A stretch of 64,000 nt of DNA, taken from assembly GCA_910574475.1 (NCBI GenBank), contig CAJTAT010000005.1:310001-374000 (forward strand), written 5' to 3'. The notes under the pieces were generated by a model that worked only from the letters and a program-made list of their open reading frames with translations, searched no databases and was not told where the DNA came from. Within the stretch, counting starts at the first letter, position 1. Each line of letters begins with the position of its first letter. This DNA comes from Clostridia bacterium (lineage in GTDB: Bacteria; Bacillota; Clostridia; Lachnospirales; Lachnospiraceae). Made by a program: the position numbers and the translations under genes. Of the stretch, positions 20,226-28,989 are shown in pieces.

Positions 20226-20884
20226 GGTATCGGGCCTGTATTTTTGATTTGGATGGGACCTTGTGCGACAGTGTGGAATCTATTGCCCACTGCGCCAATC
20301 GAGTTATGAGAGAGATGGACATGAGGGAGGCCTCCCTGGAAGATTATAAAGTCTTTGTGGGAGACGGCGTGGATATGCTGATCCGAAGGCTCTTACACTT
20401 TGGCGGTGATATTGATGCGGCACGGTTTGAAGAGACAAAGAGACGCTATCTAGAGTATTTTTTGACAGATTGCATGTATCATATAGCAGCCTATCCAGGA
20501 GTGAAAGAGACTGTGGAAGAACTGAAAAAAAGAGGGTTCAGACTGGGAGTTCTCTCTAATAAACCCCACATAAATACGAGAAATGTAATTGCAGGCGTAT
20601 TTGGAGAGGAGCTTTTCGATTGGGTTCAGGGACAGACTGAGGAGCGTCCCAGAAAGCCGGATCCAGCCGGAGCCTTGTACCTGGCAGATAAGCTGGGGGT
20701 ACGACCCGAAGAATGTCTTTATGTGGGGGACACAGGAACAGATATGAAGACTGGGAAAGGGGCTGGTATGTATACAATCGGTGTGCTCTGGGGCTTTCGA
20801 GGACGAAAGGAATTGGAGGAGACAGGAGCGGATCGGGTGATTGAATATCCATCTGAATTGCTAAATTGTTATAAAAATCTTTAA
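20222..20884 (+). CDS. HAD phosphatase, phosphoglycolate phosphatase-like
   Basis: Haloacid dehalogenase superfamily, class IA (220 aa). Motif I is FDLDGTLCDS at the N terminus with the nucleophile and acid aspartates, motif II is GVLSNKPH, motif III is Lys in RPRKPDP, and motif IV is YVGDTGTDMKTGKGAG. The helical cap after motif I (about 17-80) is typical of Gph/PpaX. The substrate is not determinable from sequence. It overlaps maf by 4 bp, so it is translationally coupled. Confidence 0.88.
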   Translation: MRYRACIFDLDGTLCDSVESIAHCANRVMREMDMREASLEDYKVFVGDGVDMLIRRLLHFGGDIDAARFEETKRRYLEYFLTDCMYHIAAYPGVKETVEELKKRGFRLGVLSNKPHINTRNVIAGVFGEELFDWVQGQTEERPRKPDPAGALYLADKLGVRPEECLYVGDTGTDMKTGKGAGMYTIGVLWGFRGRKELEETGADRVIEYPSELLNCYKNL

Positions 20885-20901
20885 AAAAGTGAGGAGAGAT
20901 T

Positions 20902-21687
20902 ATGATCAAGTTAATCGCCAGCGACATTGATGGGACATTGCTTCCCGAGGGGACCGATCAGATCAACCCCGAAATCTTTGAGGTGATTCGAAAATTAAAA
21001 GAGAAAGGAATTATCTTTGCAGCGGCTAGCGGACGCCATTGCACAAGCATGTATCGACTGTTTGAGTCTGTAAAGAATGATATTATATTTATTACGGAAA
21101 GCGGAGCTTATGTAAACTGCAGAGGATATGATATGTTGCAACATGTCATAGATCGAAAGATTATGGAAGAATGGGTGAAAGAGGTTCGCCAAATACCGGG
21201 AACCAGCTTTACGCTGGATACAAAAGAATGTCTCTATACAGAGAGTAAAGATGAGGAATTTTTGGAACTTATCAGGGATGGTTATAAGAGTACTGTCAGG
21301 AGTGTGGATAATGTCCTGGAACTGGAGCCTACCATAAGTAAGATGGCGATTTATCGCAAAACGGATATTAAAAAAGTGGCAGAAACCATGATTCCTCGCT
21401 GGGAAGGTCGCATGCATTGTGCCCTGGCGGGAGATATCTGGGTAGATTTCATGAATAAAGAGGCAAATAAGGGAAACGCTATCCGCAGTATCCAGGAAAC
21501 TTTGGGTATCAGTCCAGAGGAAACTATGGTATTTGGAGACAATCACAATGATTTGGAAATGATGGAGAGCGCGGCAGAGAGCTACGCAGTGGGCAATGCG
21601 GCGGAAGCTGTAAAGCAGGCGGCAAAATATGTGACAGATACAAATGTGAACGATGGTGTACTGAAAGTAATGAAAAAACTGCTGTAA
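20902..21687 (+). CDS. Cof-type HAD-IIB phosphatase
   Basis: Sugar-phosphate or flavin-phosphate phosphatase of the Cof subfamily (261 aa): motif I ASDIDGTLLPEG, motif II AASGRH, an inserted type C2 cap (about 85-185), then KGNAIRSIQ and motif IV VFGDNHNDLEMMESA. It begins 17 bp after the previous HAD gene, with GAGGAGAG upstream. Substrate unknown; Cof homologues are promiscuous. Confidence 0.9.
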   Translation: MIKLIASDIDGTLLPEGTDQINPEIFEVIRKLKEKGIIFAAASGRHCTSMYRLFESVKNDIIFITESGAYVNCRGYDMLQHVIDRKIMEEWVKEVRQIPGTSFTLDTKECLYTESKDEEFLELIRDGYKSTVRSVDNVLELEPTISKMAIYRKTDIKKVAETMIPRWEGRMHCALAGDIWVDFMNKEANKGNAIRSIQETLGISPEETMVFGDNHNDLEMMESAAESYAVGNAAEAVKQAAKYVTDTNVNDGVLKVMKKLL

Positions 21688-21722
21688 AGGTTGAAAAGAA
21701 ACTTAAATCAGGAGGTGCTATT

Positions 21723-21986
21723 ATGTACGAGTATTCAGAAGAGTGTTTGGAAATTTTTTTGAAAAAACAGAGTCAGCTTTTTGATGAGCCTGTGGCAGAG
21801 ACCTTAGAGGAGGCTGAATATTTTCTGGAGGACTGCATGGCAGTGGTTGTGAATTCCCTGGAGGAGGTTCAGGGATATTTTGAAGAGAGCGGCATGGATA
21901 TCTCAAATCTGTCTCTTAGCGAGTTGGAAGAAATGTCAGAGGTCTTTCCTTTGGGAGACGGCACGTATTTGATTGTAGAGGCATAA
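21723..21986 (+). CDS. Small acidic protein of unknown function
   Basis: Cytosolic protein of 87 residues, strongly acidic and predicted mostly helical (ETLEEAEYFLEDCMAVVVNSLEEVQGYFEESG), ending LGDGTYLIVEA. No family recognised. It has a good ribosome binding site (AGGAGGTG) and its stop codon abuts the ATG of the next gene (TAAATG), so it is very probably expressed with the foldase lipoprotein. Confidence 0.65.
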   Translation: MYEYSEECLEIFLKKQSQLFDEPVAETLEEAEYFLEDCMAVVVNSLEEVQGYFEESGMDISNLSLSELEEMSEVFPLGDGTYLIVEA

Positions 21987-22985
21987 ATGATGAGACAGAA
22001 TAGAAAAAAGATACTTGTTGTGTTTTTGGCTGCCATTTTGATGTTGGGATCGCTGGCAGGCTGTAAACAGTTTGAAAATACGGAGATCGTTTTTACAACA
22101 GGTCTGTCAGGAAATGAATTGTTCCGGGTGGGAAACAGTGTGTGTACACTGCCGGAAGCCATGATCTATGTGCTGGATTATCAGATTCAGTATGAGAGCG
22201 TCTATGGTGTGCAAATGTGGGAACATGATTTTGGAGGTGTCACCCTAGAGGAATATGTAAAGGAGACTATCATCTCACAGTTGGCCTCTATGAAGGCAGT
22301 GACGCTTTTGGCAAAGGATTATGAAGTTACACTGACAGAGCCAGAAGAAGAAAAGCTACAGAAGATGGCAAAGGATTATTATGGTTCTCTGAGCCAGGAA
22401 GAGATAGATTATATGGATCTGGATCTGAAAGATGTGGAAAGTCTCTGCAGGGATCACGTACTGTCCAGGAAAGTTTATGCAGAGATTACAAAGGATGTGA
22501 ATACAGAAGTCAGTGACGATGAGGCACGGATCATTACGGTGCAGCAGATTTGGCTGGATTCCAGAGAGAGCGCAGAGAACGTTAAAGAGAAGTTGGAAGA
22601 GGGGAAAGAATTTATCAACCTGGCTTCGGTGTACAGCAAGGATGGCCAGATCACCTATACCTTTGGTCGGGGAGAAAAAGAAGAAGCTTATGAGGCTGCG
22701 GCTTTTGAGTTGGAAAATGAAGAAGTCAGTGACATAATTGAGATGGAAGACGGTTTTTATATTTTGAAATGTATCGACAATTTTGACCGGGAGGCTACAG
22801 AGGCAAACAAAGTAACTATGGTGGAAAAGCGGCGGGACGAGATTTTTGGAAAAGTCTATGAGGAATTGATTGCCAATACCCCATCAGAGTTTAATACCCG
22901 CCTCTGGGAAAAGGTTCATTTTGAAGATTGGATCGGTGAAAGCAGCCGGAATTTTTTGGAGGTCTATAATTCCTATTTTGGTTAG
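21987..22985 (+). CDS. Lipoprotein peptidyl-prolyl isomerase (PrsA/SurA-like)
   Basis: Extracellular foldase anchored by a lipid. The signal peptide ends in a lipobox (SLAGC, Cys about residue 27). An N-terminal SurA_N-like helical chaperone region (about 50-170) is followed by a parvulin-type domain (about 175-275: ARIITVQQIWLD, LASVYSKDGQITYTFGRGE, EEVSDIIEMEDGFYILKCID). Two adjacent ATGs (21987 and 21990) are possible; the first follows the previous stop directly. A strong terminator follows, and this gene is the last core-like one before the accessory island. Confidence 0.85.
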   Translation: MMRQNRKKILVVFLAAILMLGSLAGCKQFENTEIVFTTGLSGNELFRVGNSVCTLPEAMIYVLDYQIQYESVYGVQMWEHDFGGVTLEEYVKETIISQLASMKAVTLLAKDYEVTLTEPEEEKLQKMAKDYYGSLSQEEIDYMDLDLKDVESLCRDHVLSRKVYAEITKDVNTEVSDDEARIITVQQIWLDSRESAENVKEKLEEGKEFINLASVYSKDGQITYTFGRGEKEEAYEAAAFELENEEVSDIIEMEDGFYILKCIDNFDREATEANKVTMVEKRRDEIFGKVYEELIANTPSEFNTRLWEKVHFEDWIGESSRNFLEVYNSYFG

Positions 22986-23005
22986 GGGATCACATTTATG
23001 ATTTC

Positions 23006-23051
23006 ATCCTGCTGTCCTCAATATACTTGTGGACATGCAGGATATTTTTTT
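23006..23051 (+). terminator. Intrinsic terminator after the foldase operon
   Basis: ATCCTGC-GTCC (23006-23017) pairs with GGAC-GCAGGAT (23031-23043), with small bulges, followed by a T-run at 23044-23051. It separates the core operon from the island. The rest of the 334-bp gap (22986-23319) is AT-rich and holds the operator and promoter listed next. Confidence 0.85.
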
Positions 23052-23061
23052 GACTAAAATA

Positions 23062-23152
23062 ATGCTAATTAGTATATAAAAATGCTATTTTTTATGTGCT
23101 GATTTGAAGATAAATGCTTTAATATTCAAGGAAAAAATTGTACAAATATAAT
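23062..23152 (+). promoter_or_regulatory. Island promoter A with spaced half-sites
   Basis: ATGCTAATT (23062), ATGCTATTT (23082) and TTTGAAGATAAATG (23103) are spaced 20 and 21 bp apart; GTGCTGATTT overlaps the third. A -10 box TATAAT lies at 23147-23152 with a weak TTCAAG 16 bp upstream. The same arrangement occurs before the ABC operon (29731) and the second TRAP operon (35531). Half-sites on one helix face at about two-turn spacing fit an AraC-family activator, whose gene is at 43795-44661. Binding is inferred. Confidence 0.6.
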
Positions 23153-23319
23153 AATATTTAAGAAAGAAAAGGAAAAAGCATATAGCATATTTGATAATAT
23201 TAGGTTTAAATTTTGGTTATATTATATACATATTTTGGAGCATATGCAGCGAAATCTTTTTGAACATCATAAAAGGTGCTGTTTTGTTAAATACTAATTA
23301 AAAAGGAGAGGAGAAAAAG

Positions 23320-23940
23320 ATGGGGATTTCTACGGAAGAGTTGCTCAAAAAACGCCAAGATCTATTGGAAAACTATCATAGTCCAGATTTTGATGTGCAG
23401 CAGTGGCTTCAGAACAGAAAGGAAATGGAGGATATTGTAAATAATTGTAAGTTTGAGACGCCGGAAGAAGTGGCAAATCACTTTATTGCTTACACAGCCA
23501 TTCTTTGGGATTACAAGATGCTGGGCAAAATTCATGAGTGTTATCATGATAATATTGTTGTTCACAGAGAAGGTGGGGATGATATTATCTCCTGCGATAG
23601 TGTGATCAAAGATACACTACATTTGCTGGCGGCATTTTCTGATATCAGGATCATTTTCCACAACATTTTCTGCCAGCGCTATGAAGGGGAAGGCGGCGGA
23701 TACCTCTTTGGCCAATGCGTATATTTTGAAGGCGTGAATGACGGTTACAGCAAGTTTGGACCTCCTACCTATAAACGTTTGTCAAAGGATAACTGTATGG
23801 GTATGTGCCAATGTCTGGTACAGTTTATTGATGGGCGCTGGAGAATTGCGGAAGAATGGACCACGCGCAGTGCAGACTGCTTTGACAATATCATGAAGAT
23901 GGATACCCCAAAAGAAGCAGGAAAGGAGGGGGAGGTATAA
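23320..23940 (+). CDS. SnoaL/NTF2-like domain protein
   Basis: Cytosolic protein of 206 residues with one cone-shaped NTF2-like fold expected at about residues 45-195. Family-type landmarks are VANHFIAYTAILWDYKMLGKIHECYHDNIVVHREGG at the start and a DGRWRIAEEWTTRSAD strand at the end. SnoaL-type proteins include polyketide cyclases, ketosteroid isomerase relatives and the bile-acid 7-alpha-dehydratase BaiE, so a lyase, dehydratase or isomerase role on a ring compound is possible but not shown. First gene of the TRAP-1 operon; 1 bp separates it from the next, related gene. Confidence 0.75.
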   Translation: MGISTEELLKKRQDLLENYHSPDFDVQQWLQNRKEMEDIVNNCKFETPEEVANHFIAYTAILWDYKMLGKIHECYHDNIVVHREGGDDIISCDSVIKDTLHLLAAFSDIRIIFHNIFCQRYEGEGGGYLFGQCVYFEGVNDGYSKFGPPTYKRLSKDNCMGMCQCLVQFIDGRWRIAEEWTTRSADCFDNIMKMDTPKEAGKEGEV

Positions 23941-23941
23941 G

Positions 23942-24454
23942 ATGAAACTTGAAGATCATGTAAATGAAATGTTAAAAAAACTCGAGAATCCTCAGTTGAA
24001 ATCAAGAGATGATGTAGAGCAATTTTACCGCGACTGGATGGAGGTTGTATGGGATTTGAAAGTTCCCAGCAAACTGTTTGACTTTTATAAGCCTGACATT
24101 TATGTATATCGGGAAAACAACAATTCCAGCAATGGAGTTCGTGAGATTATAAAAGAAGTTTTGGCAGTCGAGGCAGCATTTCCTGATATTAAGGTTCGCA
24201 TAGAGGGTGTGGTTGTCACAGGAGATGAGGAACATGGGTACCAGTTATTTGCCCGCCGGTATTTTAACGGAACAAACTCAGGTTACAGCCAGTATGGGGA
24301 GCCTACAGGGAAAGAGCTGGAAGGTGACACCTGTTTGAGTCTGGATATGCTGAAGCTTGAGAAGGTAGACGGACGCTGGCAGGTGGTAAACGAATATACC
24401 ATGTACAGTGAACGCACCATGAGAGTAACCATGGGAGGACCCAAAGAGGTTTAA
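23942..24454 (+). CDS. SnoaL/NTF2-like domain protein
   Basis: Second, shorter (170 aa) SnoaL-like protein, only distantly similar to its neighbour: FYRDWMEVVWDLKVPSKLFD at the start, AAFPDIKVRIEGVVVTGDE in the middle and DGRWQVVNEYTMYSER at the end. Co-transcription with the previous gene is almost certain (1-bp gap, AGGAGG within the upstream gene end). It may form a hetero-oligomer with the first protein, since NTF2-like folds commonly dimerise; this is inference. A short GCATA/TATGC hairpin lies in the 57-bp gap before the TRAP binding-protein gene. Confidence 0.75.
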   Translation: MKLEDHVNEMLKKLENPQLKSRDDVEQFYRDWMEVVWDLKVPSKLFDFYKPDIYVYRENNNSSNGVREIIKEVLAVEAAFPDIKVRIEGVVVTGDEEHGYQLFARRYFNGTNSGYSQYGEPTGKELEGDTCLSLDMLKLEKVDGRWQVVNEYTMYSERTMRVTMGGPKEV

Positions 24455-24511
24455 GCATATAAGTATGCGAAAACCTTGAGATAAAATAACAAATTAAGAA
24501 GGGAGAAAAAC

Positions 24512-25621
24512 ATGAAAAGAGTAATTGCGTACTTATTAACTGGATGCATGATGGTATCTATGCTGGCAGGCTGCCAAGGAAAGAGTGAAGAGCCTAGTAC
24601 CAGTACAGAACCAGCCCAGGAAACTCCTGCGGACAACCAAGAGGAAAAAGAGGAAACTCCTGCAGCAGAATCAACGTCTGACAGTGAAGCAATCAATATT
24701 CGTATTGCTCATATGTCCAATGAGACAGAAGCTATTCATAAGGGATTTGTGAAATTCAAAGAAGTTATGGAAGAGGCAAATGTAAATGTGACAGTTGAGA
24801 TCTTCCCCGCAAAGCAGTTAGTGGGCGCTGATAATGATGCCATTGAGGCTTGTCAGTTGGGAGAGATTGACATGACTTCCGTTGCTGAGATGCAGTTTGC
24901 TCCATATAGCCAGGCATTCTATGTATTCAATGCAAACTATTTGTTTGATAGTGTTGATGATGCAAAGGCAAATTTAGAGGGTGAGCTGGGCACAGAGCTG
25001 AAAAATGCCACAAAAGAGGCAGACTTAGGTGTAGAGGTGGCTACTTTCTTCGGGGGCTCCCTGCGCGGTATCTTTACAACAAAGAAAGAGCTTCACACTC
25101 CAGCCGACATGAATGGTGTCAAGATGCGTACAGCAGATAACCCCATCAATATTGCCGAACTTGAGGCTATGGGAGCTTCCGCTATTATTATGGCAGGTAG
25201 TGAGTGCTATACAGGATTCCAGCAGGGTGCCATTGAGGGTTGGATTTCTGCTATGACATCTCATGTGAGTCAGGGATATATGGATGTATGTTCTTATGTA
25301 TGTGATACTTGGCATACCATCTACATTCCTACTGTGTTGATTAACAGTGACCTTCTGGCTTCTTTCTCAGAAGAACAGAGAGCAGCATACGACAAGGCAA
25401 TTGAAGCAGCCACAGAGGAGCAGTGGAGATTGGTAGCTGAAGAGATGGATGGCCTCTATGATGAGCTTCGCAAGATGCAGGATGAAGGCAAAGCTGTATT
25501 CTCAGAGCTGACAGACGAAGAGCGTGCACAGTGGAAAGAGGTAATGGTTAATGCCACAGAAGATATGGTCGTTGAGAAATTAGGCGATTACAAAAACCTT
25601 CTTGAATCAATGCGTCAGTAA
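24512..25621 (+). CDS. TRAP transporter substrate-binding lipoprotein (DctP family), system 1
   Basis: Extracytoplasmic binding protein (369 aa) that hands its ligand to the DctQM permease. Signal peptide with lipobox MLAGC, then an acidic Ser/Pro/Glu linker (25-60) and the DctP fold. The ligand-carboxylate-binding arginine typical of the family is expected in MNGVKMRTADNPINIAELEAMGA, and IMAGSECYTGFQQGAIEGW is the usual mid-domain block. TRAP systems carry organic anions such as dicarboxylates, sugar acids or sulfonates. It is followed by a GC-rich hairpin that probably lowers permease expression. Confidence 0.93.
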   Translation: MKRVIAYLLTGCMMVSMLAGCQGKSEEPSTSTEPAQETPADNQEEKEETPAAESTSDSEAINIRIAHMSNETEAIHKGFVKFKEVMEEANVNVTVEIFPAKQLVGADNDAIEACQLGEIDMTSVAEMQFAPYSQAFYVFNANYLFDSVDDAKANLEGELGTELKNATKEADLGVEVATFFGGSLRGIFTTKKELHTPADMNGVKMRTADNPINIAELEAMGASAIIMAGSECYTGFQQGAIEGWISAMTSHVSQGYMDVCSYVCDTWHTIYIPTVLINSDLLASFSEEQRAAYDKAIEAATEEQWRLVAEEMDGLYDELRKMQDEGKAVFSELTDEERAQWKEVMVNATEDMVVEKLGDYKNLLESMRQ

Positions 25622-25644
25622 TAAAAAAGTAAATCTATGATTAT

Positions 25645-25669
25645 GCGGGGGGATTCCCCCCGCTTTTTT
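25645..25669 (+). terminator. Attenuator-like hairpin between binding protein and permease
   Basis: GCGGGGGG (25645-25652) and CCCCCCGC (25656-25663) form a perfect 8-bp GC stem with a 3-nt loop, followed by six T (25664-25669). The permease gene starts 15 bp later with AAAGGAG. Partial termination here would give more binding protein than permease, a common arrangement in binding-protein-dependent transport operons. Confidence 0.85.
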
Positions 25670-25683
25670 GAAAGGAGATTAGG

Positions 25684-26196
25684 ATGAAAGTTCTTCGATG
25701 GCTGGATAAGAATCTGGAATTAACGATTTCTTCTGTCTTTCTGGTTGGCATGGTAGCGGCAGTCTGTATGCAGATTCTGTCCAGATATATTTTCCCATCC
25801 CCCATTTCCTGGACAGAGGAAGCGACCCGATATCTGTTTGTGTGGATGGTATTTACTTCTCTGGGAATCTGTGCGAAGCGGGGGAAACATATTCGAATTA
25901 CCATTGTGCAGGCAAAGCTGCCCAAAGCCATTCCCTATGTAAATATTTTTGCTGATCTTTGCTTTGTACTGGTAGCCGCCCTGTGTACCTGGTACGGAGT
26001 GGGAATTGTGACAACGATTAAAGATGCGGGACAGACTTCCTCTGCCTTGCACTGGCTTTACAAATGGCAGGTTTATCTCATTGTTCCCATTGGCTTTGCA
26101 GCTACCCTGTTTCGACTGGCACAGGATATGCTGGAAAATATAAAAACGATTATAAGAAAAGGAGATTCAACAGGAAAGGAGGAACATAACGGATGA
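25684..26196 (+). CDS. TRAP transporter small permease (DctQ family), system 1
   Basis: Membrane protein of 170 residues with four transmembrane helices (about 14-36, 48-66, 84-106 and 126-148). The family block SWTEEATRYLFVWMVFTSLGICAKRGKHIRI is present in the first loop and second helix. It pairs with the large permease, whose start overlaps its stop by 4 bp. Confidence 0.92.
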   Translation: MKVLRWLDKNLELTISSVFLVGMVAAVCMQILSRYIFPSPISWTEEATRYLFVWMVFTSLGICAKRGKHIRITIVQAKLPKAIPYVNIFADLCFVLVAALCTWYGVGIVTTIKDAGQTSSALHWLYKWQVYLIVPIGFAATLFRLAQDMLENIKTIIRKGDSTGKEEHNG

Positions 26197-27503
26197 CACT
26201 CATTTTATTATTTGGAGTATTTTTACTTCTGGCAGTTTTGAGCGTTCCCATCGCTGCAGCTATCGGTGTAGGGGTATTCGCATCCATTCTGGAAAGTGGT
26301 ACGATTAATATGACGTATGTAATCCGGGGGCTTGTCACAAATGTAGACTCTTTTACGATGACGGCAATTCCTTTCTTCGTTCTGGCCGGACAGATTATGG
26401 CCAAATGTGGAATCTCTCAGGGACTTTTTGACGCGGCCAATGCCTTTTTGGGACGGAGGAAAGGCGGCATTATGATGGTAACAGTTTTGGCGTGTATGGT
26501 ATTTGGAGCCATTACGGGCTCTGCCTTTGCTACAGCGGCTTCCATTGGAATCATTGTGCTTCCTGAGCTTCAGAAGCAGGGCGTGCCAAAAGGAGCATGT
26601 GCCGCACTGATTGCCGTGGGTGGCTGTCTGGGACAGATGATTCCTCCCAGTCTTGGCCTGGTGGTACTTGGAGGTATGAATAATATTTCTATTTCTGGCC
26701 TGTTTATGGCAGAAATTATTCCCGGCCTCTTCTGCGGTCTCTGTTTTATCGCCTACTGCGCATATTTTGGACACAAACATAATATTTGCGATGTAAACGG
26801 GAAAAAGTATTCTTTTAAAGAAAAGATGCTGGTTCTCTGGCAGTCAAAATGGGCGCTGTTGATGCCGATTATTATCTTAGGGGGAATTTACAGCGGAATC
26901 TTTACACCCACAGAAGCGGCAGTGGTTTCTGTTGTCTATGGATTCTTATTCGGAGTGATTAAGAGCTGGTATTTAAAGTCCAAAGGAGAGGAGCCAATTT
27001 TCCGTGCTACAGACGTACTGCCTATGCTACAGGACACGGTATTGACTACAGTGGGAATTATGTTTATCGTGGGCATTTCCTCCGGCTTTGGAAAGATCCT
27101 GACCTTAGAAGGCTTCCCAGGGATGCTGTCCAATCTGGCTGTGAAGTATGTGAATTCTAAGGGTATGGCTATTTTGCTGATGGCTTTTGTACTTTTGATT
27201 CTTGGTACTTTCCTGGACGGAACGGCAATCAATGTCATAGTGAGCCCAATTTTGTACAGTCTTGCAACACAGTATGGAATTCCCGATTACCACTTTGGCG
27301 TAATTTTTGTATTTGTATCCACCCTTGGATTGTTGACGCCGCCTTTGGGAGCAAATCTTTTTGTAGCGGCACAAATATCGGATACTACCTTTGAGGATAC
27401 AGTGAAATATATTTGGCCCTGGATCCTTATATTTGTCATTGCGCTAATACCAGTGCTGTTCTTCCCAGGATTTTCTACATGGCTGCCTGGGATGATGAAA
27501 TAA
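26193..27503 (+). CDS. TRAP transporter large permease (DctM family), system 1
   Basis: Sodium-coupled transport subunit (436 aa) with about 12 hydrophobic helices. DctM signatures are visible: PFFVLAGQIMAKCGIS, GAITGSAFATAASIGIIVLPELQKQGVPK, GGCLGQMIPPSLGLVVLGG, TPTEAAVVSVVYG and the C-terminal LLTPPLGANLFVAAQIS. Full length for the family. Translationally coupled to DctQ (ATGA overlap). The lyase gene follows 37 bp later without a terminator, so the operon probably continues. Confidence 0.94.
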   Translation: MTLILLFGVFLLLAVLSVPIAAAIGVGVFASILESGTINMTYVIRGLVTNVDSFTMTAIPFFVLAGQIMAKCGISQGLFDAANAFLGRRKGGIMMVTVLACMVFGAITGSAFATAASIGIIVLPELQKQGVPKGACAALIAVGGCLGQMIPPSLGLVVLGGMNNISISGLFMAEIIPGLFCGLCFIAYCAYFGHKHNICDVNGKKYSFKEKMLVLWQSKWALLMPIIILGGIYSGIFTPTEAAVVSVVYGFLFGVIKSWYLKSKGEEPIFRATDVLPMLQDTVLTTVGIMFIVGISSGFGKILTLEGFPGMLSNLAVKYVNSKGMAILLMAFVLLILGTFLDGTAINVIVSPILYSLATQYGIPDYHFGVIFVFVSTLGLLTPPLGANLFVAAQISDTTFEDTVKYIWPWILIFVIALIPVLFFPGFSTWLPGMMK

Positions 27504-27540
27504 TAGATTTTAGGACCGTAGGATTTAGAAAGGAACTCTT

Positions 27541-28980
27541 ATGATATTGCGAGAAGAACATGACTCTCTGGGAACGGTGATGGTTCCAGAAGAAGCTTAT
27601 TATGGCGCGCAGACAGAGCGCGCGCGACAAAATTTTGGGATTTCCCAGGAGACCACAGAGCATTATCCTGTCTATATTCATATGATTGCTCTTTTAAAGA
27701 AAGCTTCAGCCAGGGCGAATATGGAGCTGGGACTGCTGGAAGAAGATACAGGAAAGGCTATCATGGATGCTGCCAATGAGATTATGGCGGGAAAAATGGA
27801 AGGCCAGTTTCCTCTGAACGTATTGCAGGGAGGAGGCGGTACCTCATCCAATATGAATGTGAATGAGGTCATAGCAAACCGTGCTAATGAAATACTGACA
27901 GGCCACAAAGGAAATGAGCGTGTGCATCCCAATGATCATGTAAATATGGGGCAATCCACCAATGATGTGATTCCCTCTGCTGTAAAGCTGGCTTCCTGGC
28001 ATGTATTGAATGACCTCTGCCAAGAGTCGGAAAAGCTGGCGGCATGCCTGGAGGAGAAAAGTAGGGAGTTTTCCCAAGTAGTAAAGCTTGGAAGAACCTG
28101 TCTTCAGGATGCGGTACCCATTACACTGGGCCAGGAATTTTCCGGCTATGCTTCCTTGATGAACCGCAGAACACAGGAAGTGAAATTTCTTCAGCCAGAG
28201 TGCTTAAAGCTCCCTATGGGGGCGACGGCTATTGGAACTGGATCCGGCACGTACGAGGGCTATCAGGAGAGGATCGGAACCTGTATTGCAGACTTGATGA
28301 AACAGCCAGTTACCATTGAAGAAAACCTGTTTGATGGGCTTCAAAACGGAGATATCTATCTGGATATTATGCATGTGATCAAAGGCGTGGCGGTCAGTGT
28401 ATCCAAGATAGCTACAGATATGAGAATCCTCTCCTCCGGCCCAAGGGCGGGATTGAATGAAATTACACTCCCGGCAGTACAGCCGGGAAGTTCCATTATG
28501 CCGGGAAAAATCAATCCCGTGATGCCTGAGCTGATGAATCAGATCTGCTATGATGTCTGCGGCAATGAAGCGGCTGTAGCCATGGCAGTAGAGGGCGGCG
28601 AGCTGGATCTGAATGTGTGGGAACCCCTTGTAGTGAAAAAGATTATTAGCTCTGCTCAGATTCTTGCCAATGGGATGCGGCTGTTTCGTGAGCGGTGTCT
28701 CATGGGTATCAGGGCAAATGTGGAAGTGTGTAGAAAATATGCAGAGAATTCTCTGGCTATCTCCAGTCTTGTCAGCGCGCTTTTTGACTATTCCACGGGA
28801 ACTGAGGTGGCGCACAGAGCTTTTAAGACCAATAAGACTATCTTAGAGACAACAGTGGATATGGGATTGCTTCCCAGAGAAGAGGCAGAAGAATTATTAA
28901 ATCCCTTGACATTGACCAATAGCAATGAGATGGCAGAGCTATTACACAAATTTCGGGAAAAATACAATAGAAAGGCGTGA
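27541..28980 (+). CDS. aspA: Aspartase/fumarase superfamily lyase, aspartate ammonia-lyase-like
   Basis: Homotetrameric C-N or C-O lyase (479 aa). Conserved blocks: STNDVIPSAVKLA, KLGRTCLQDAVPITLGQEF, the superfamily signature GSSIMPGKINPVMPE containing the catalytic serine loop, and the C-terminal LDLNVWEPLV. KLGRT.LQDAVP and the long C-terminal domain favour aspartase over fumarase, but PGKINP (rather than PAKVNP) and the island context leave room for another amino-acid or hydroxy-acid lyase. It produces or uses fumarate if it is a true aspartase. GAAAGGA precedes the ATG; the hydrolase gene follows 9 bp after the stop. Confidence 0.8.
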   Translation: MILREEHDSLGTVMVPEEAYYGAQTERARQNFGISQETTEHYPVYIHMIALLKKASARANMELGLLEEDTGKAIMDAANEIMAGKMEGQFPLNVLQGGGGTSSNMNVNEVIANRANEILTGHKGNERVHPNDHVNMGQSTNDVIPSAVKLASWHVLNDLCQESEKLAACLEEKSREFSQVVKLGRTCLQDAVPITLGQEFSGYASLMNRRTQEVKFLQPECLKLPMGATAIGTGSGTYEGYQERIGTCIADLMKQPVTIEENLFDGLQNGDIYLDIMHVIKGVAVSVSKIATDMRILSSGPRAGLNEITLPAVQPGSSIMPGKINPVMPELMNQICYDVCGNEAAVAMAVEGGELDLNVWEPLVVKKIISSAQILANGMRLFRERCLMGIRANVEVCRKYAENSLAISSLVSALFDYSTGTEVAHRAFKTNKTILETTVDMGLLPREEAEELLNPLTLTNSNEMAELLHKFREKYNRKA

Positions 28981-28989
28981 GAAATAGTA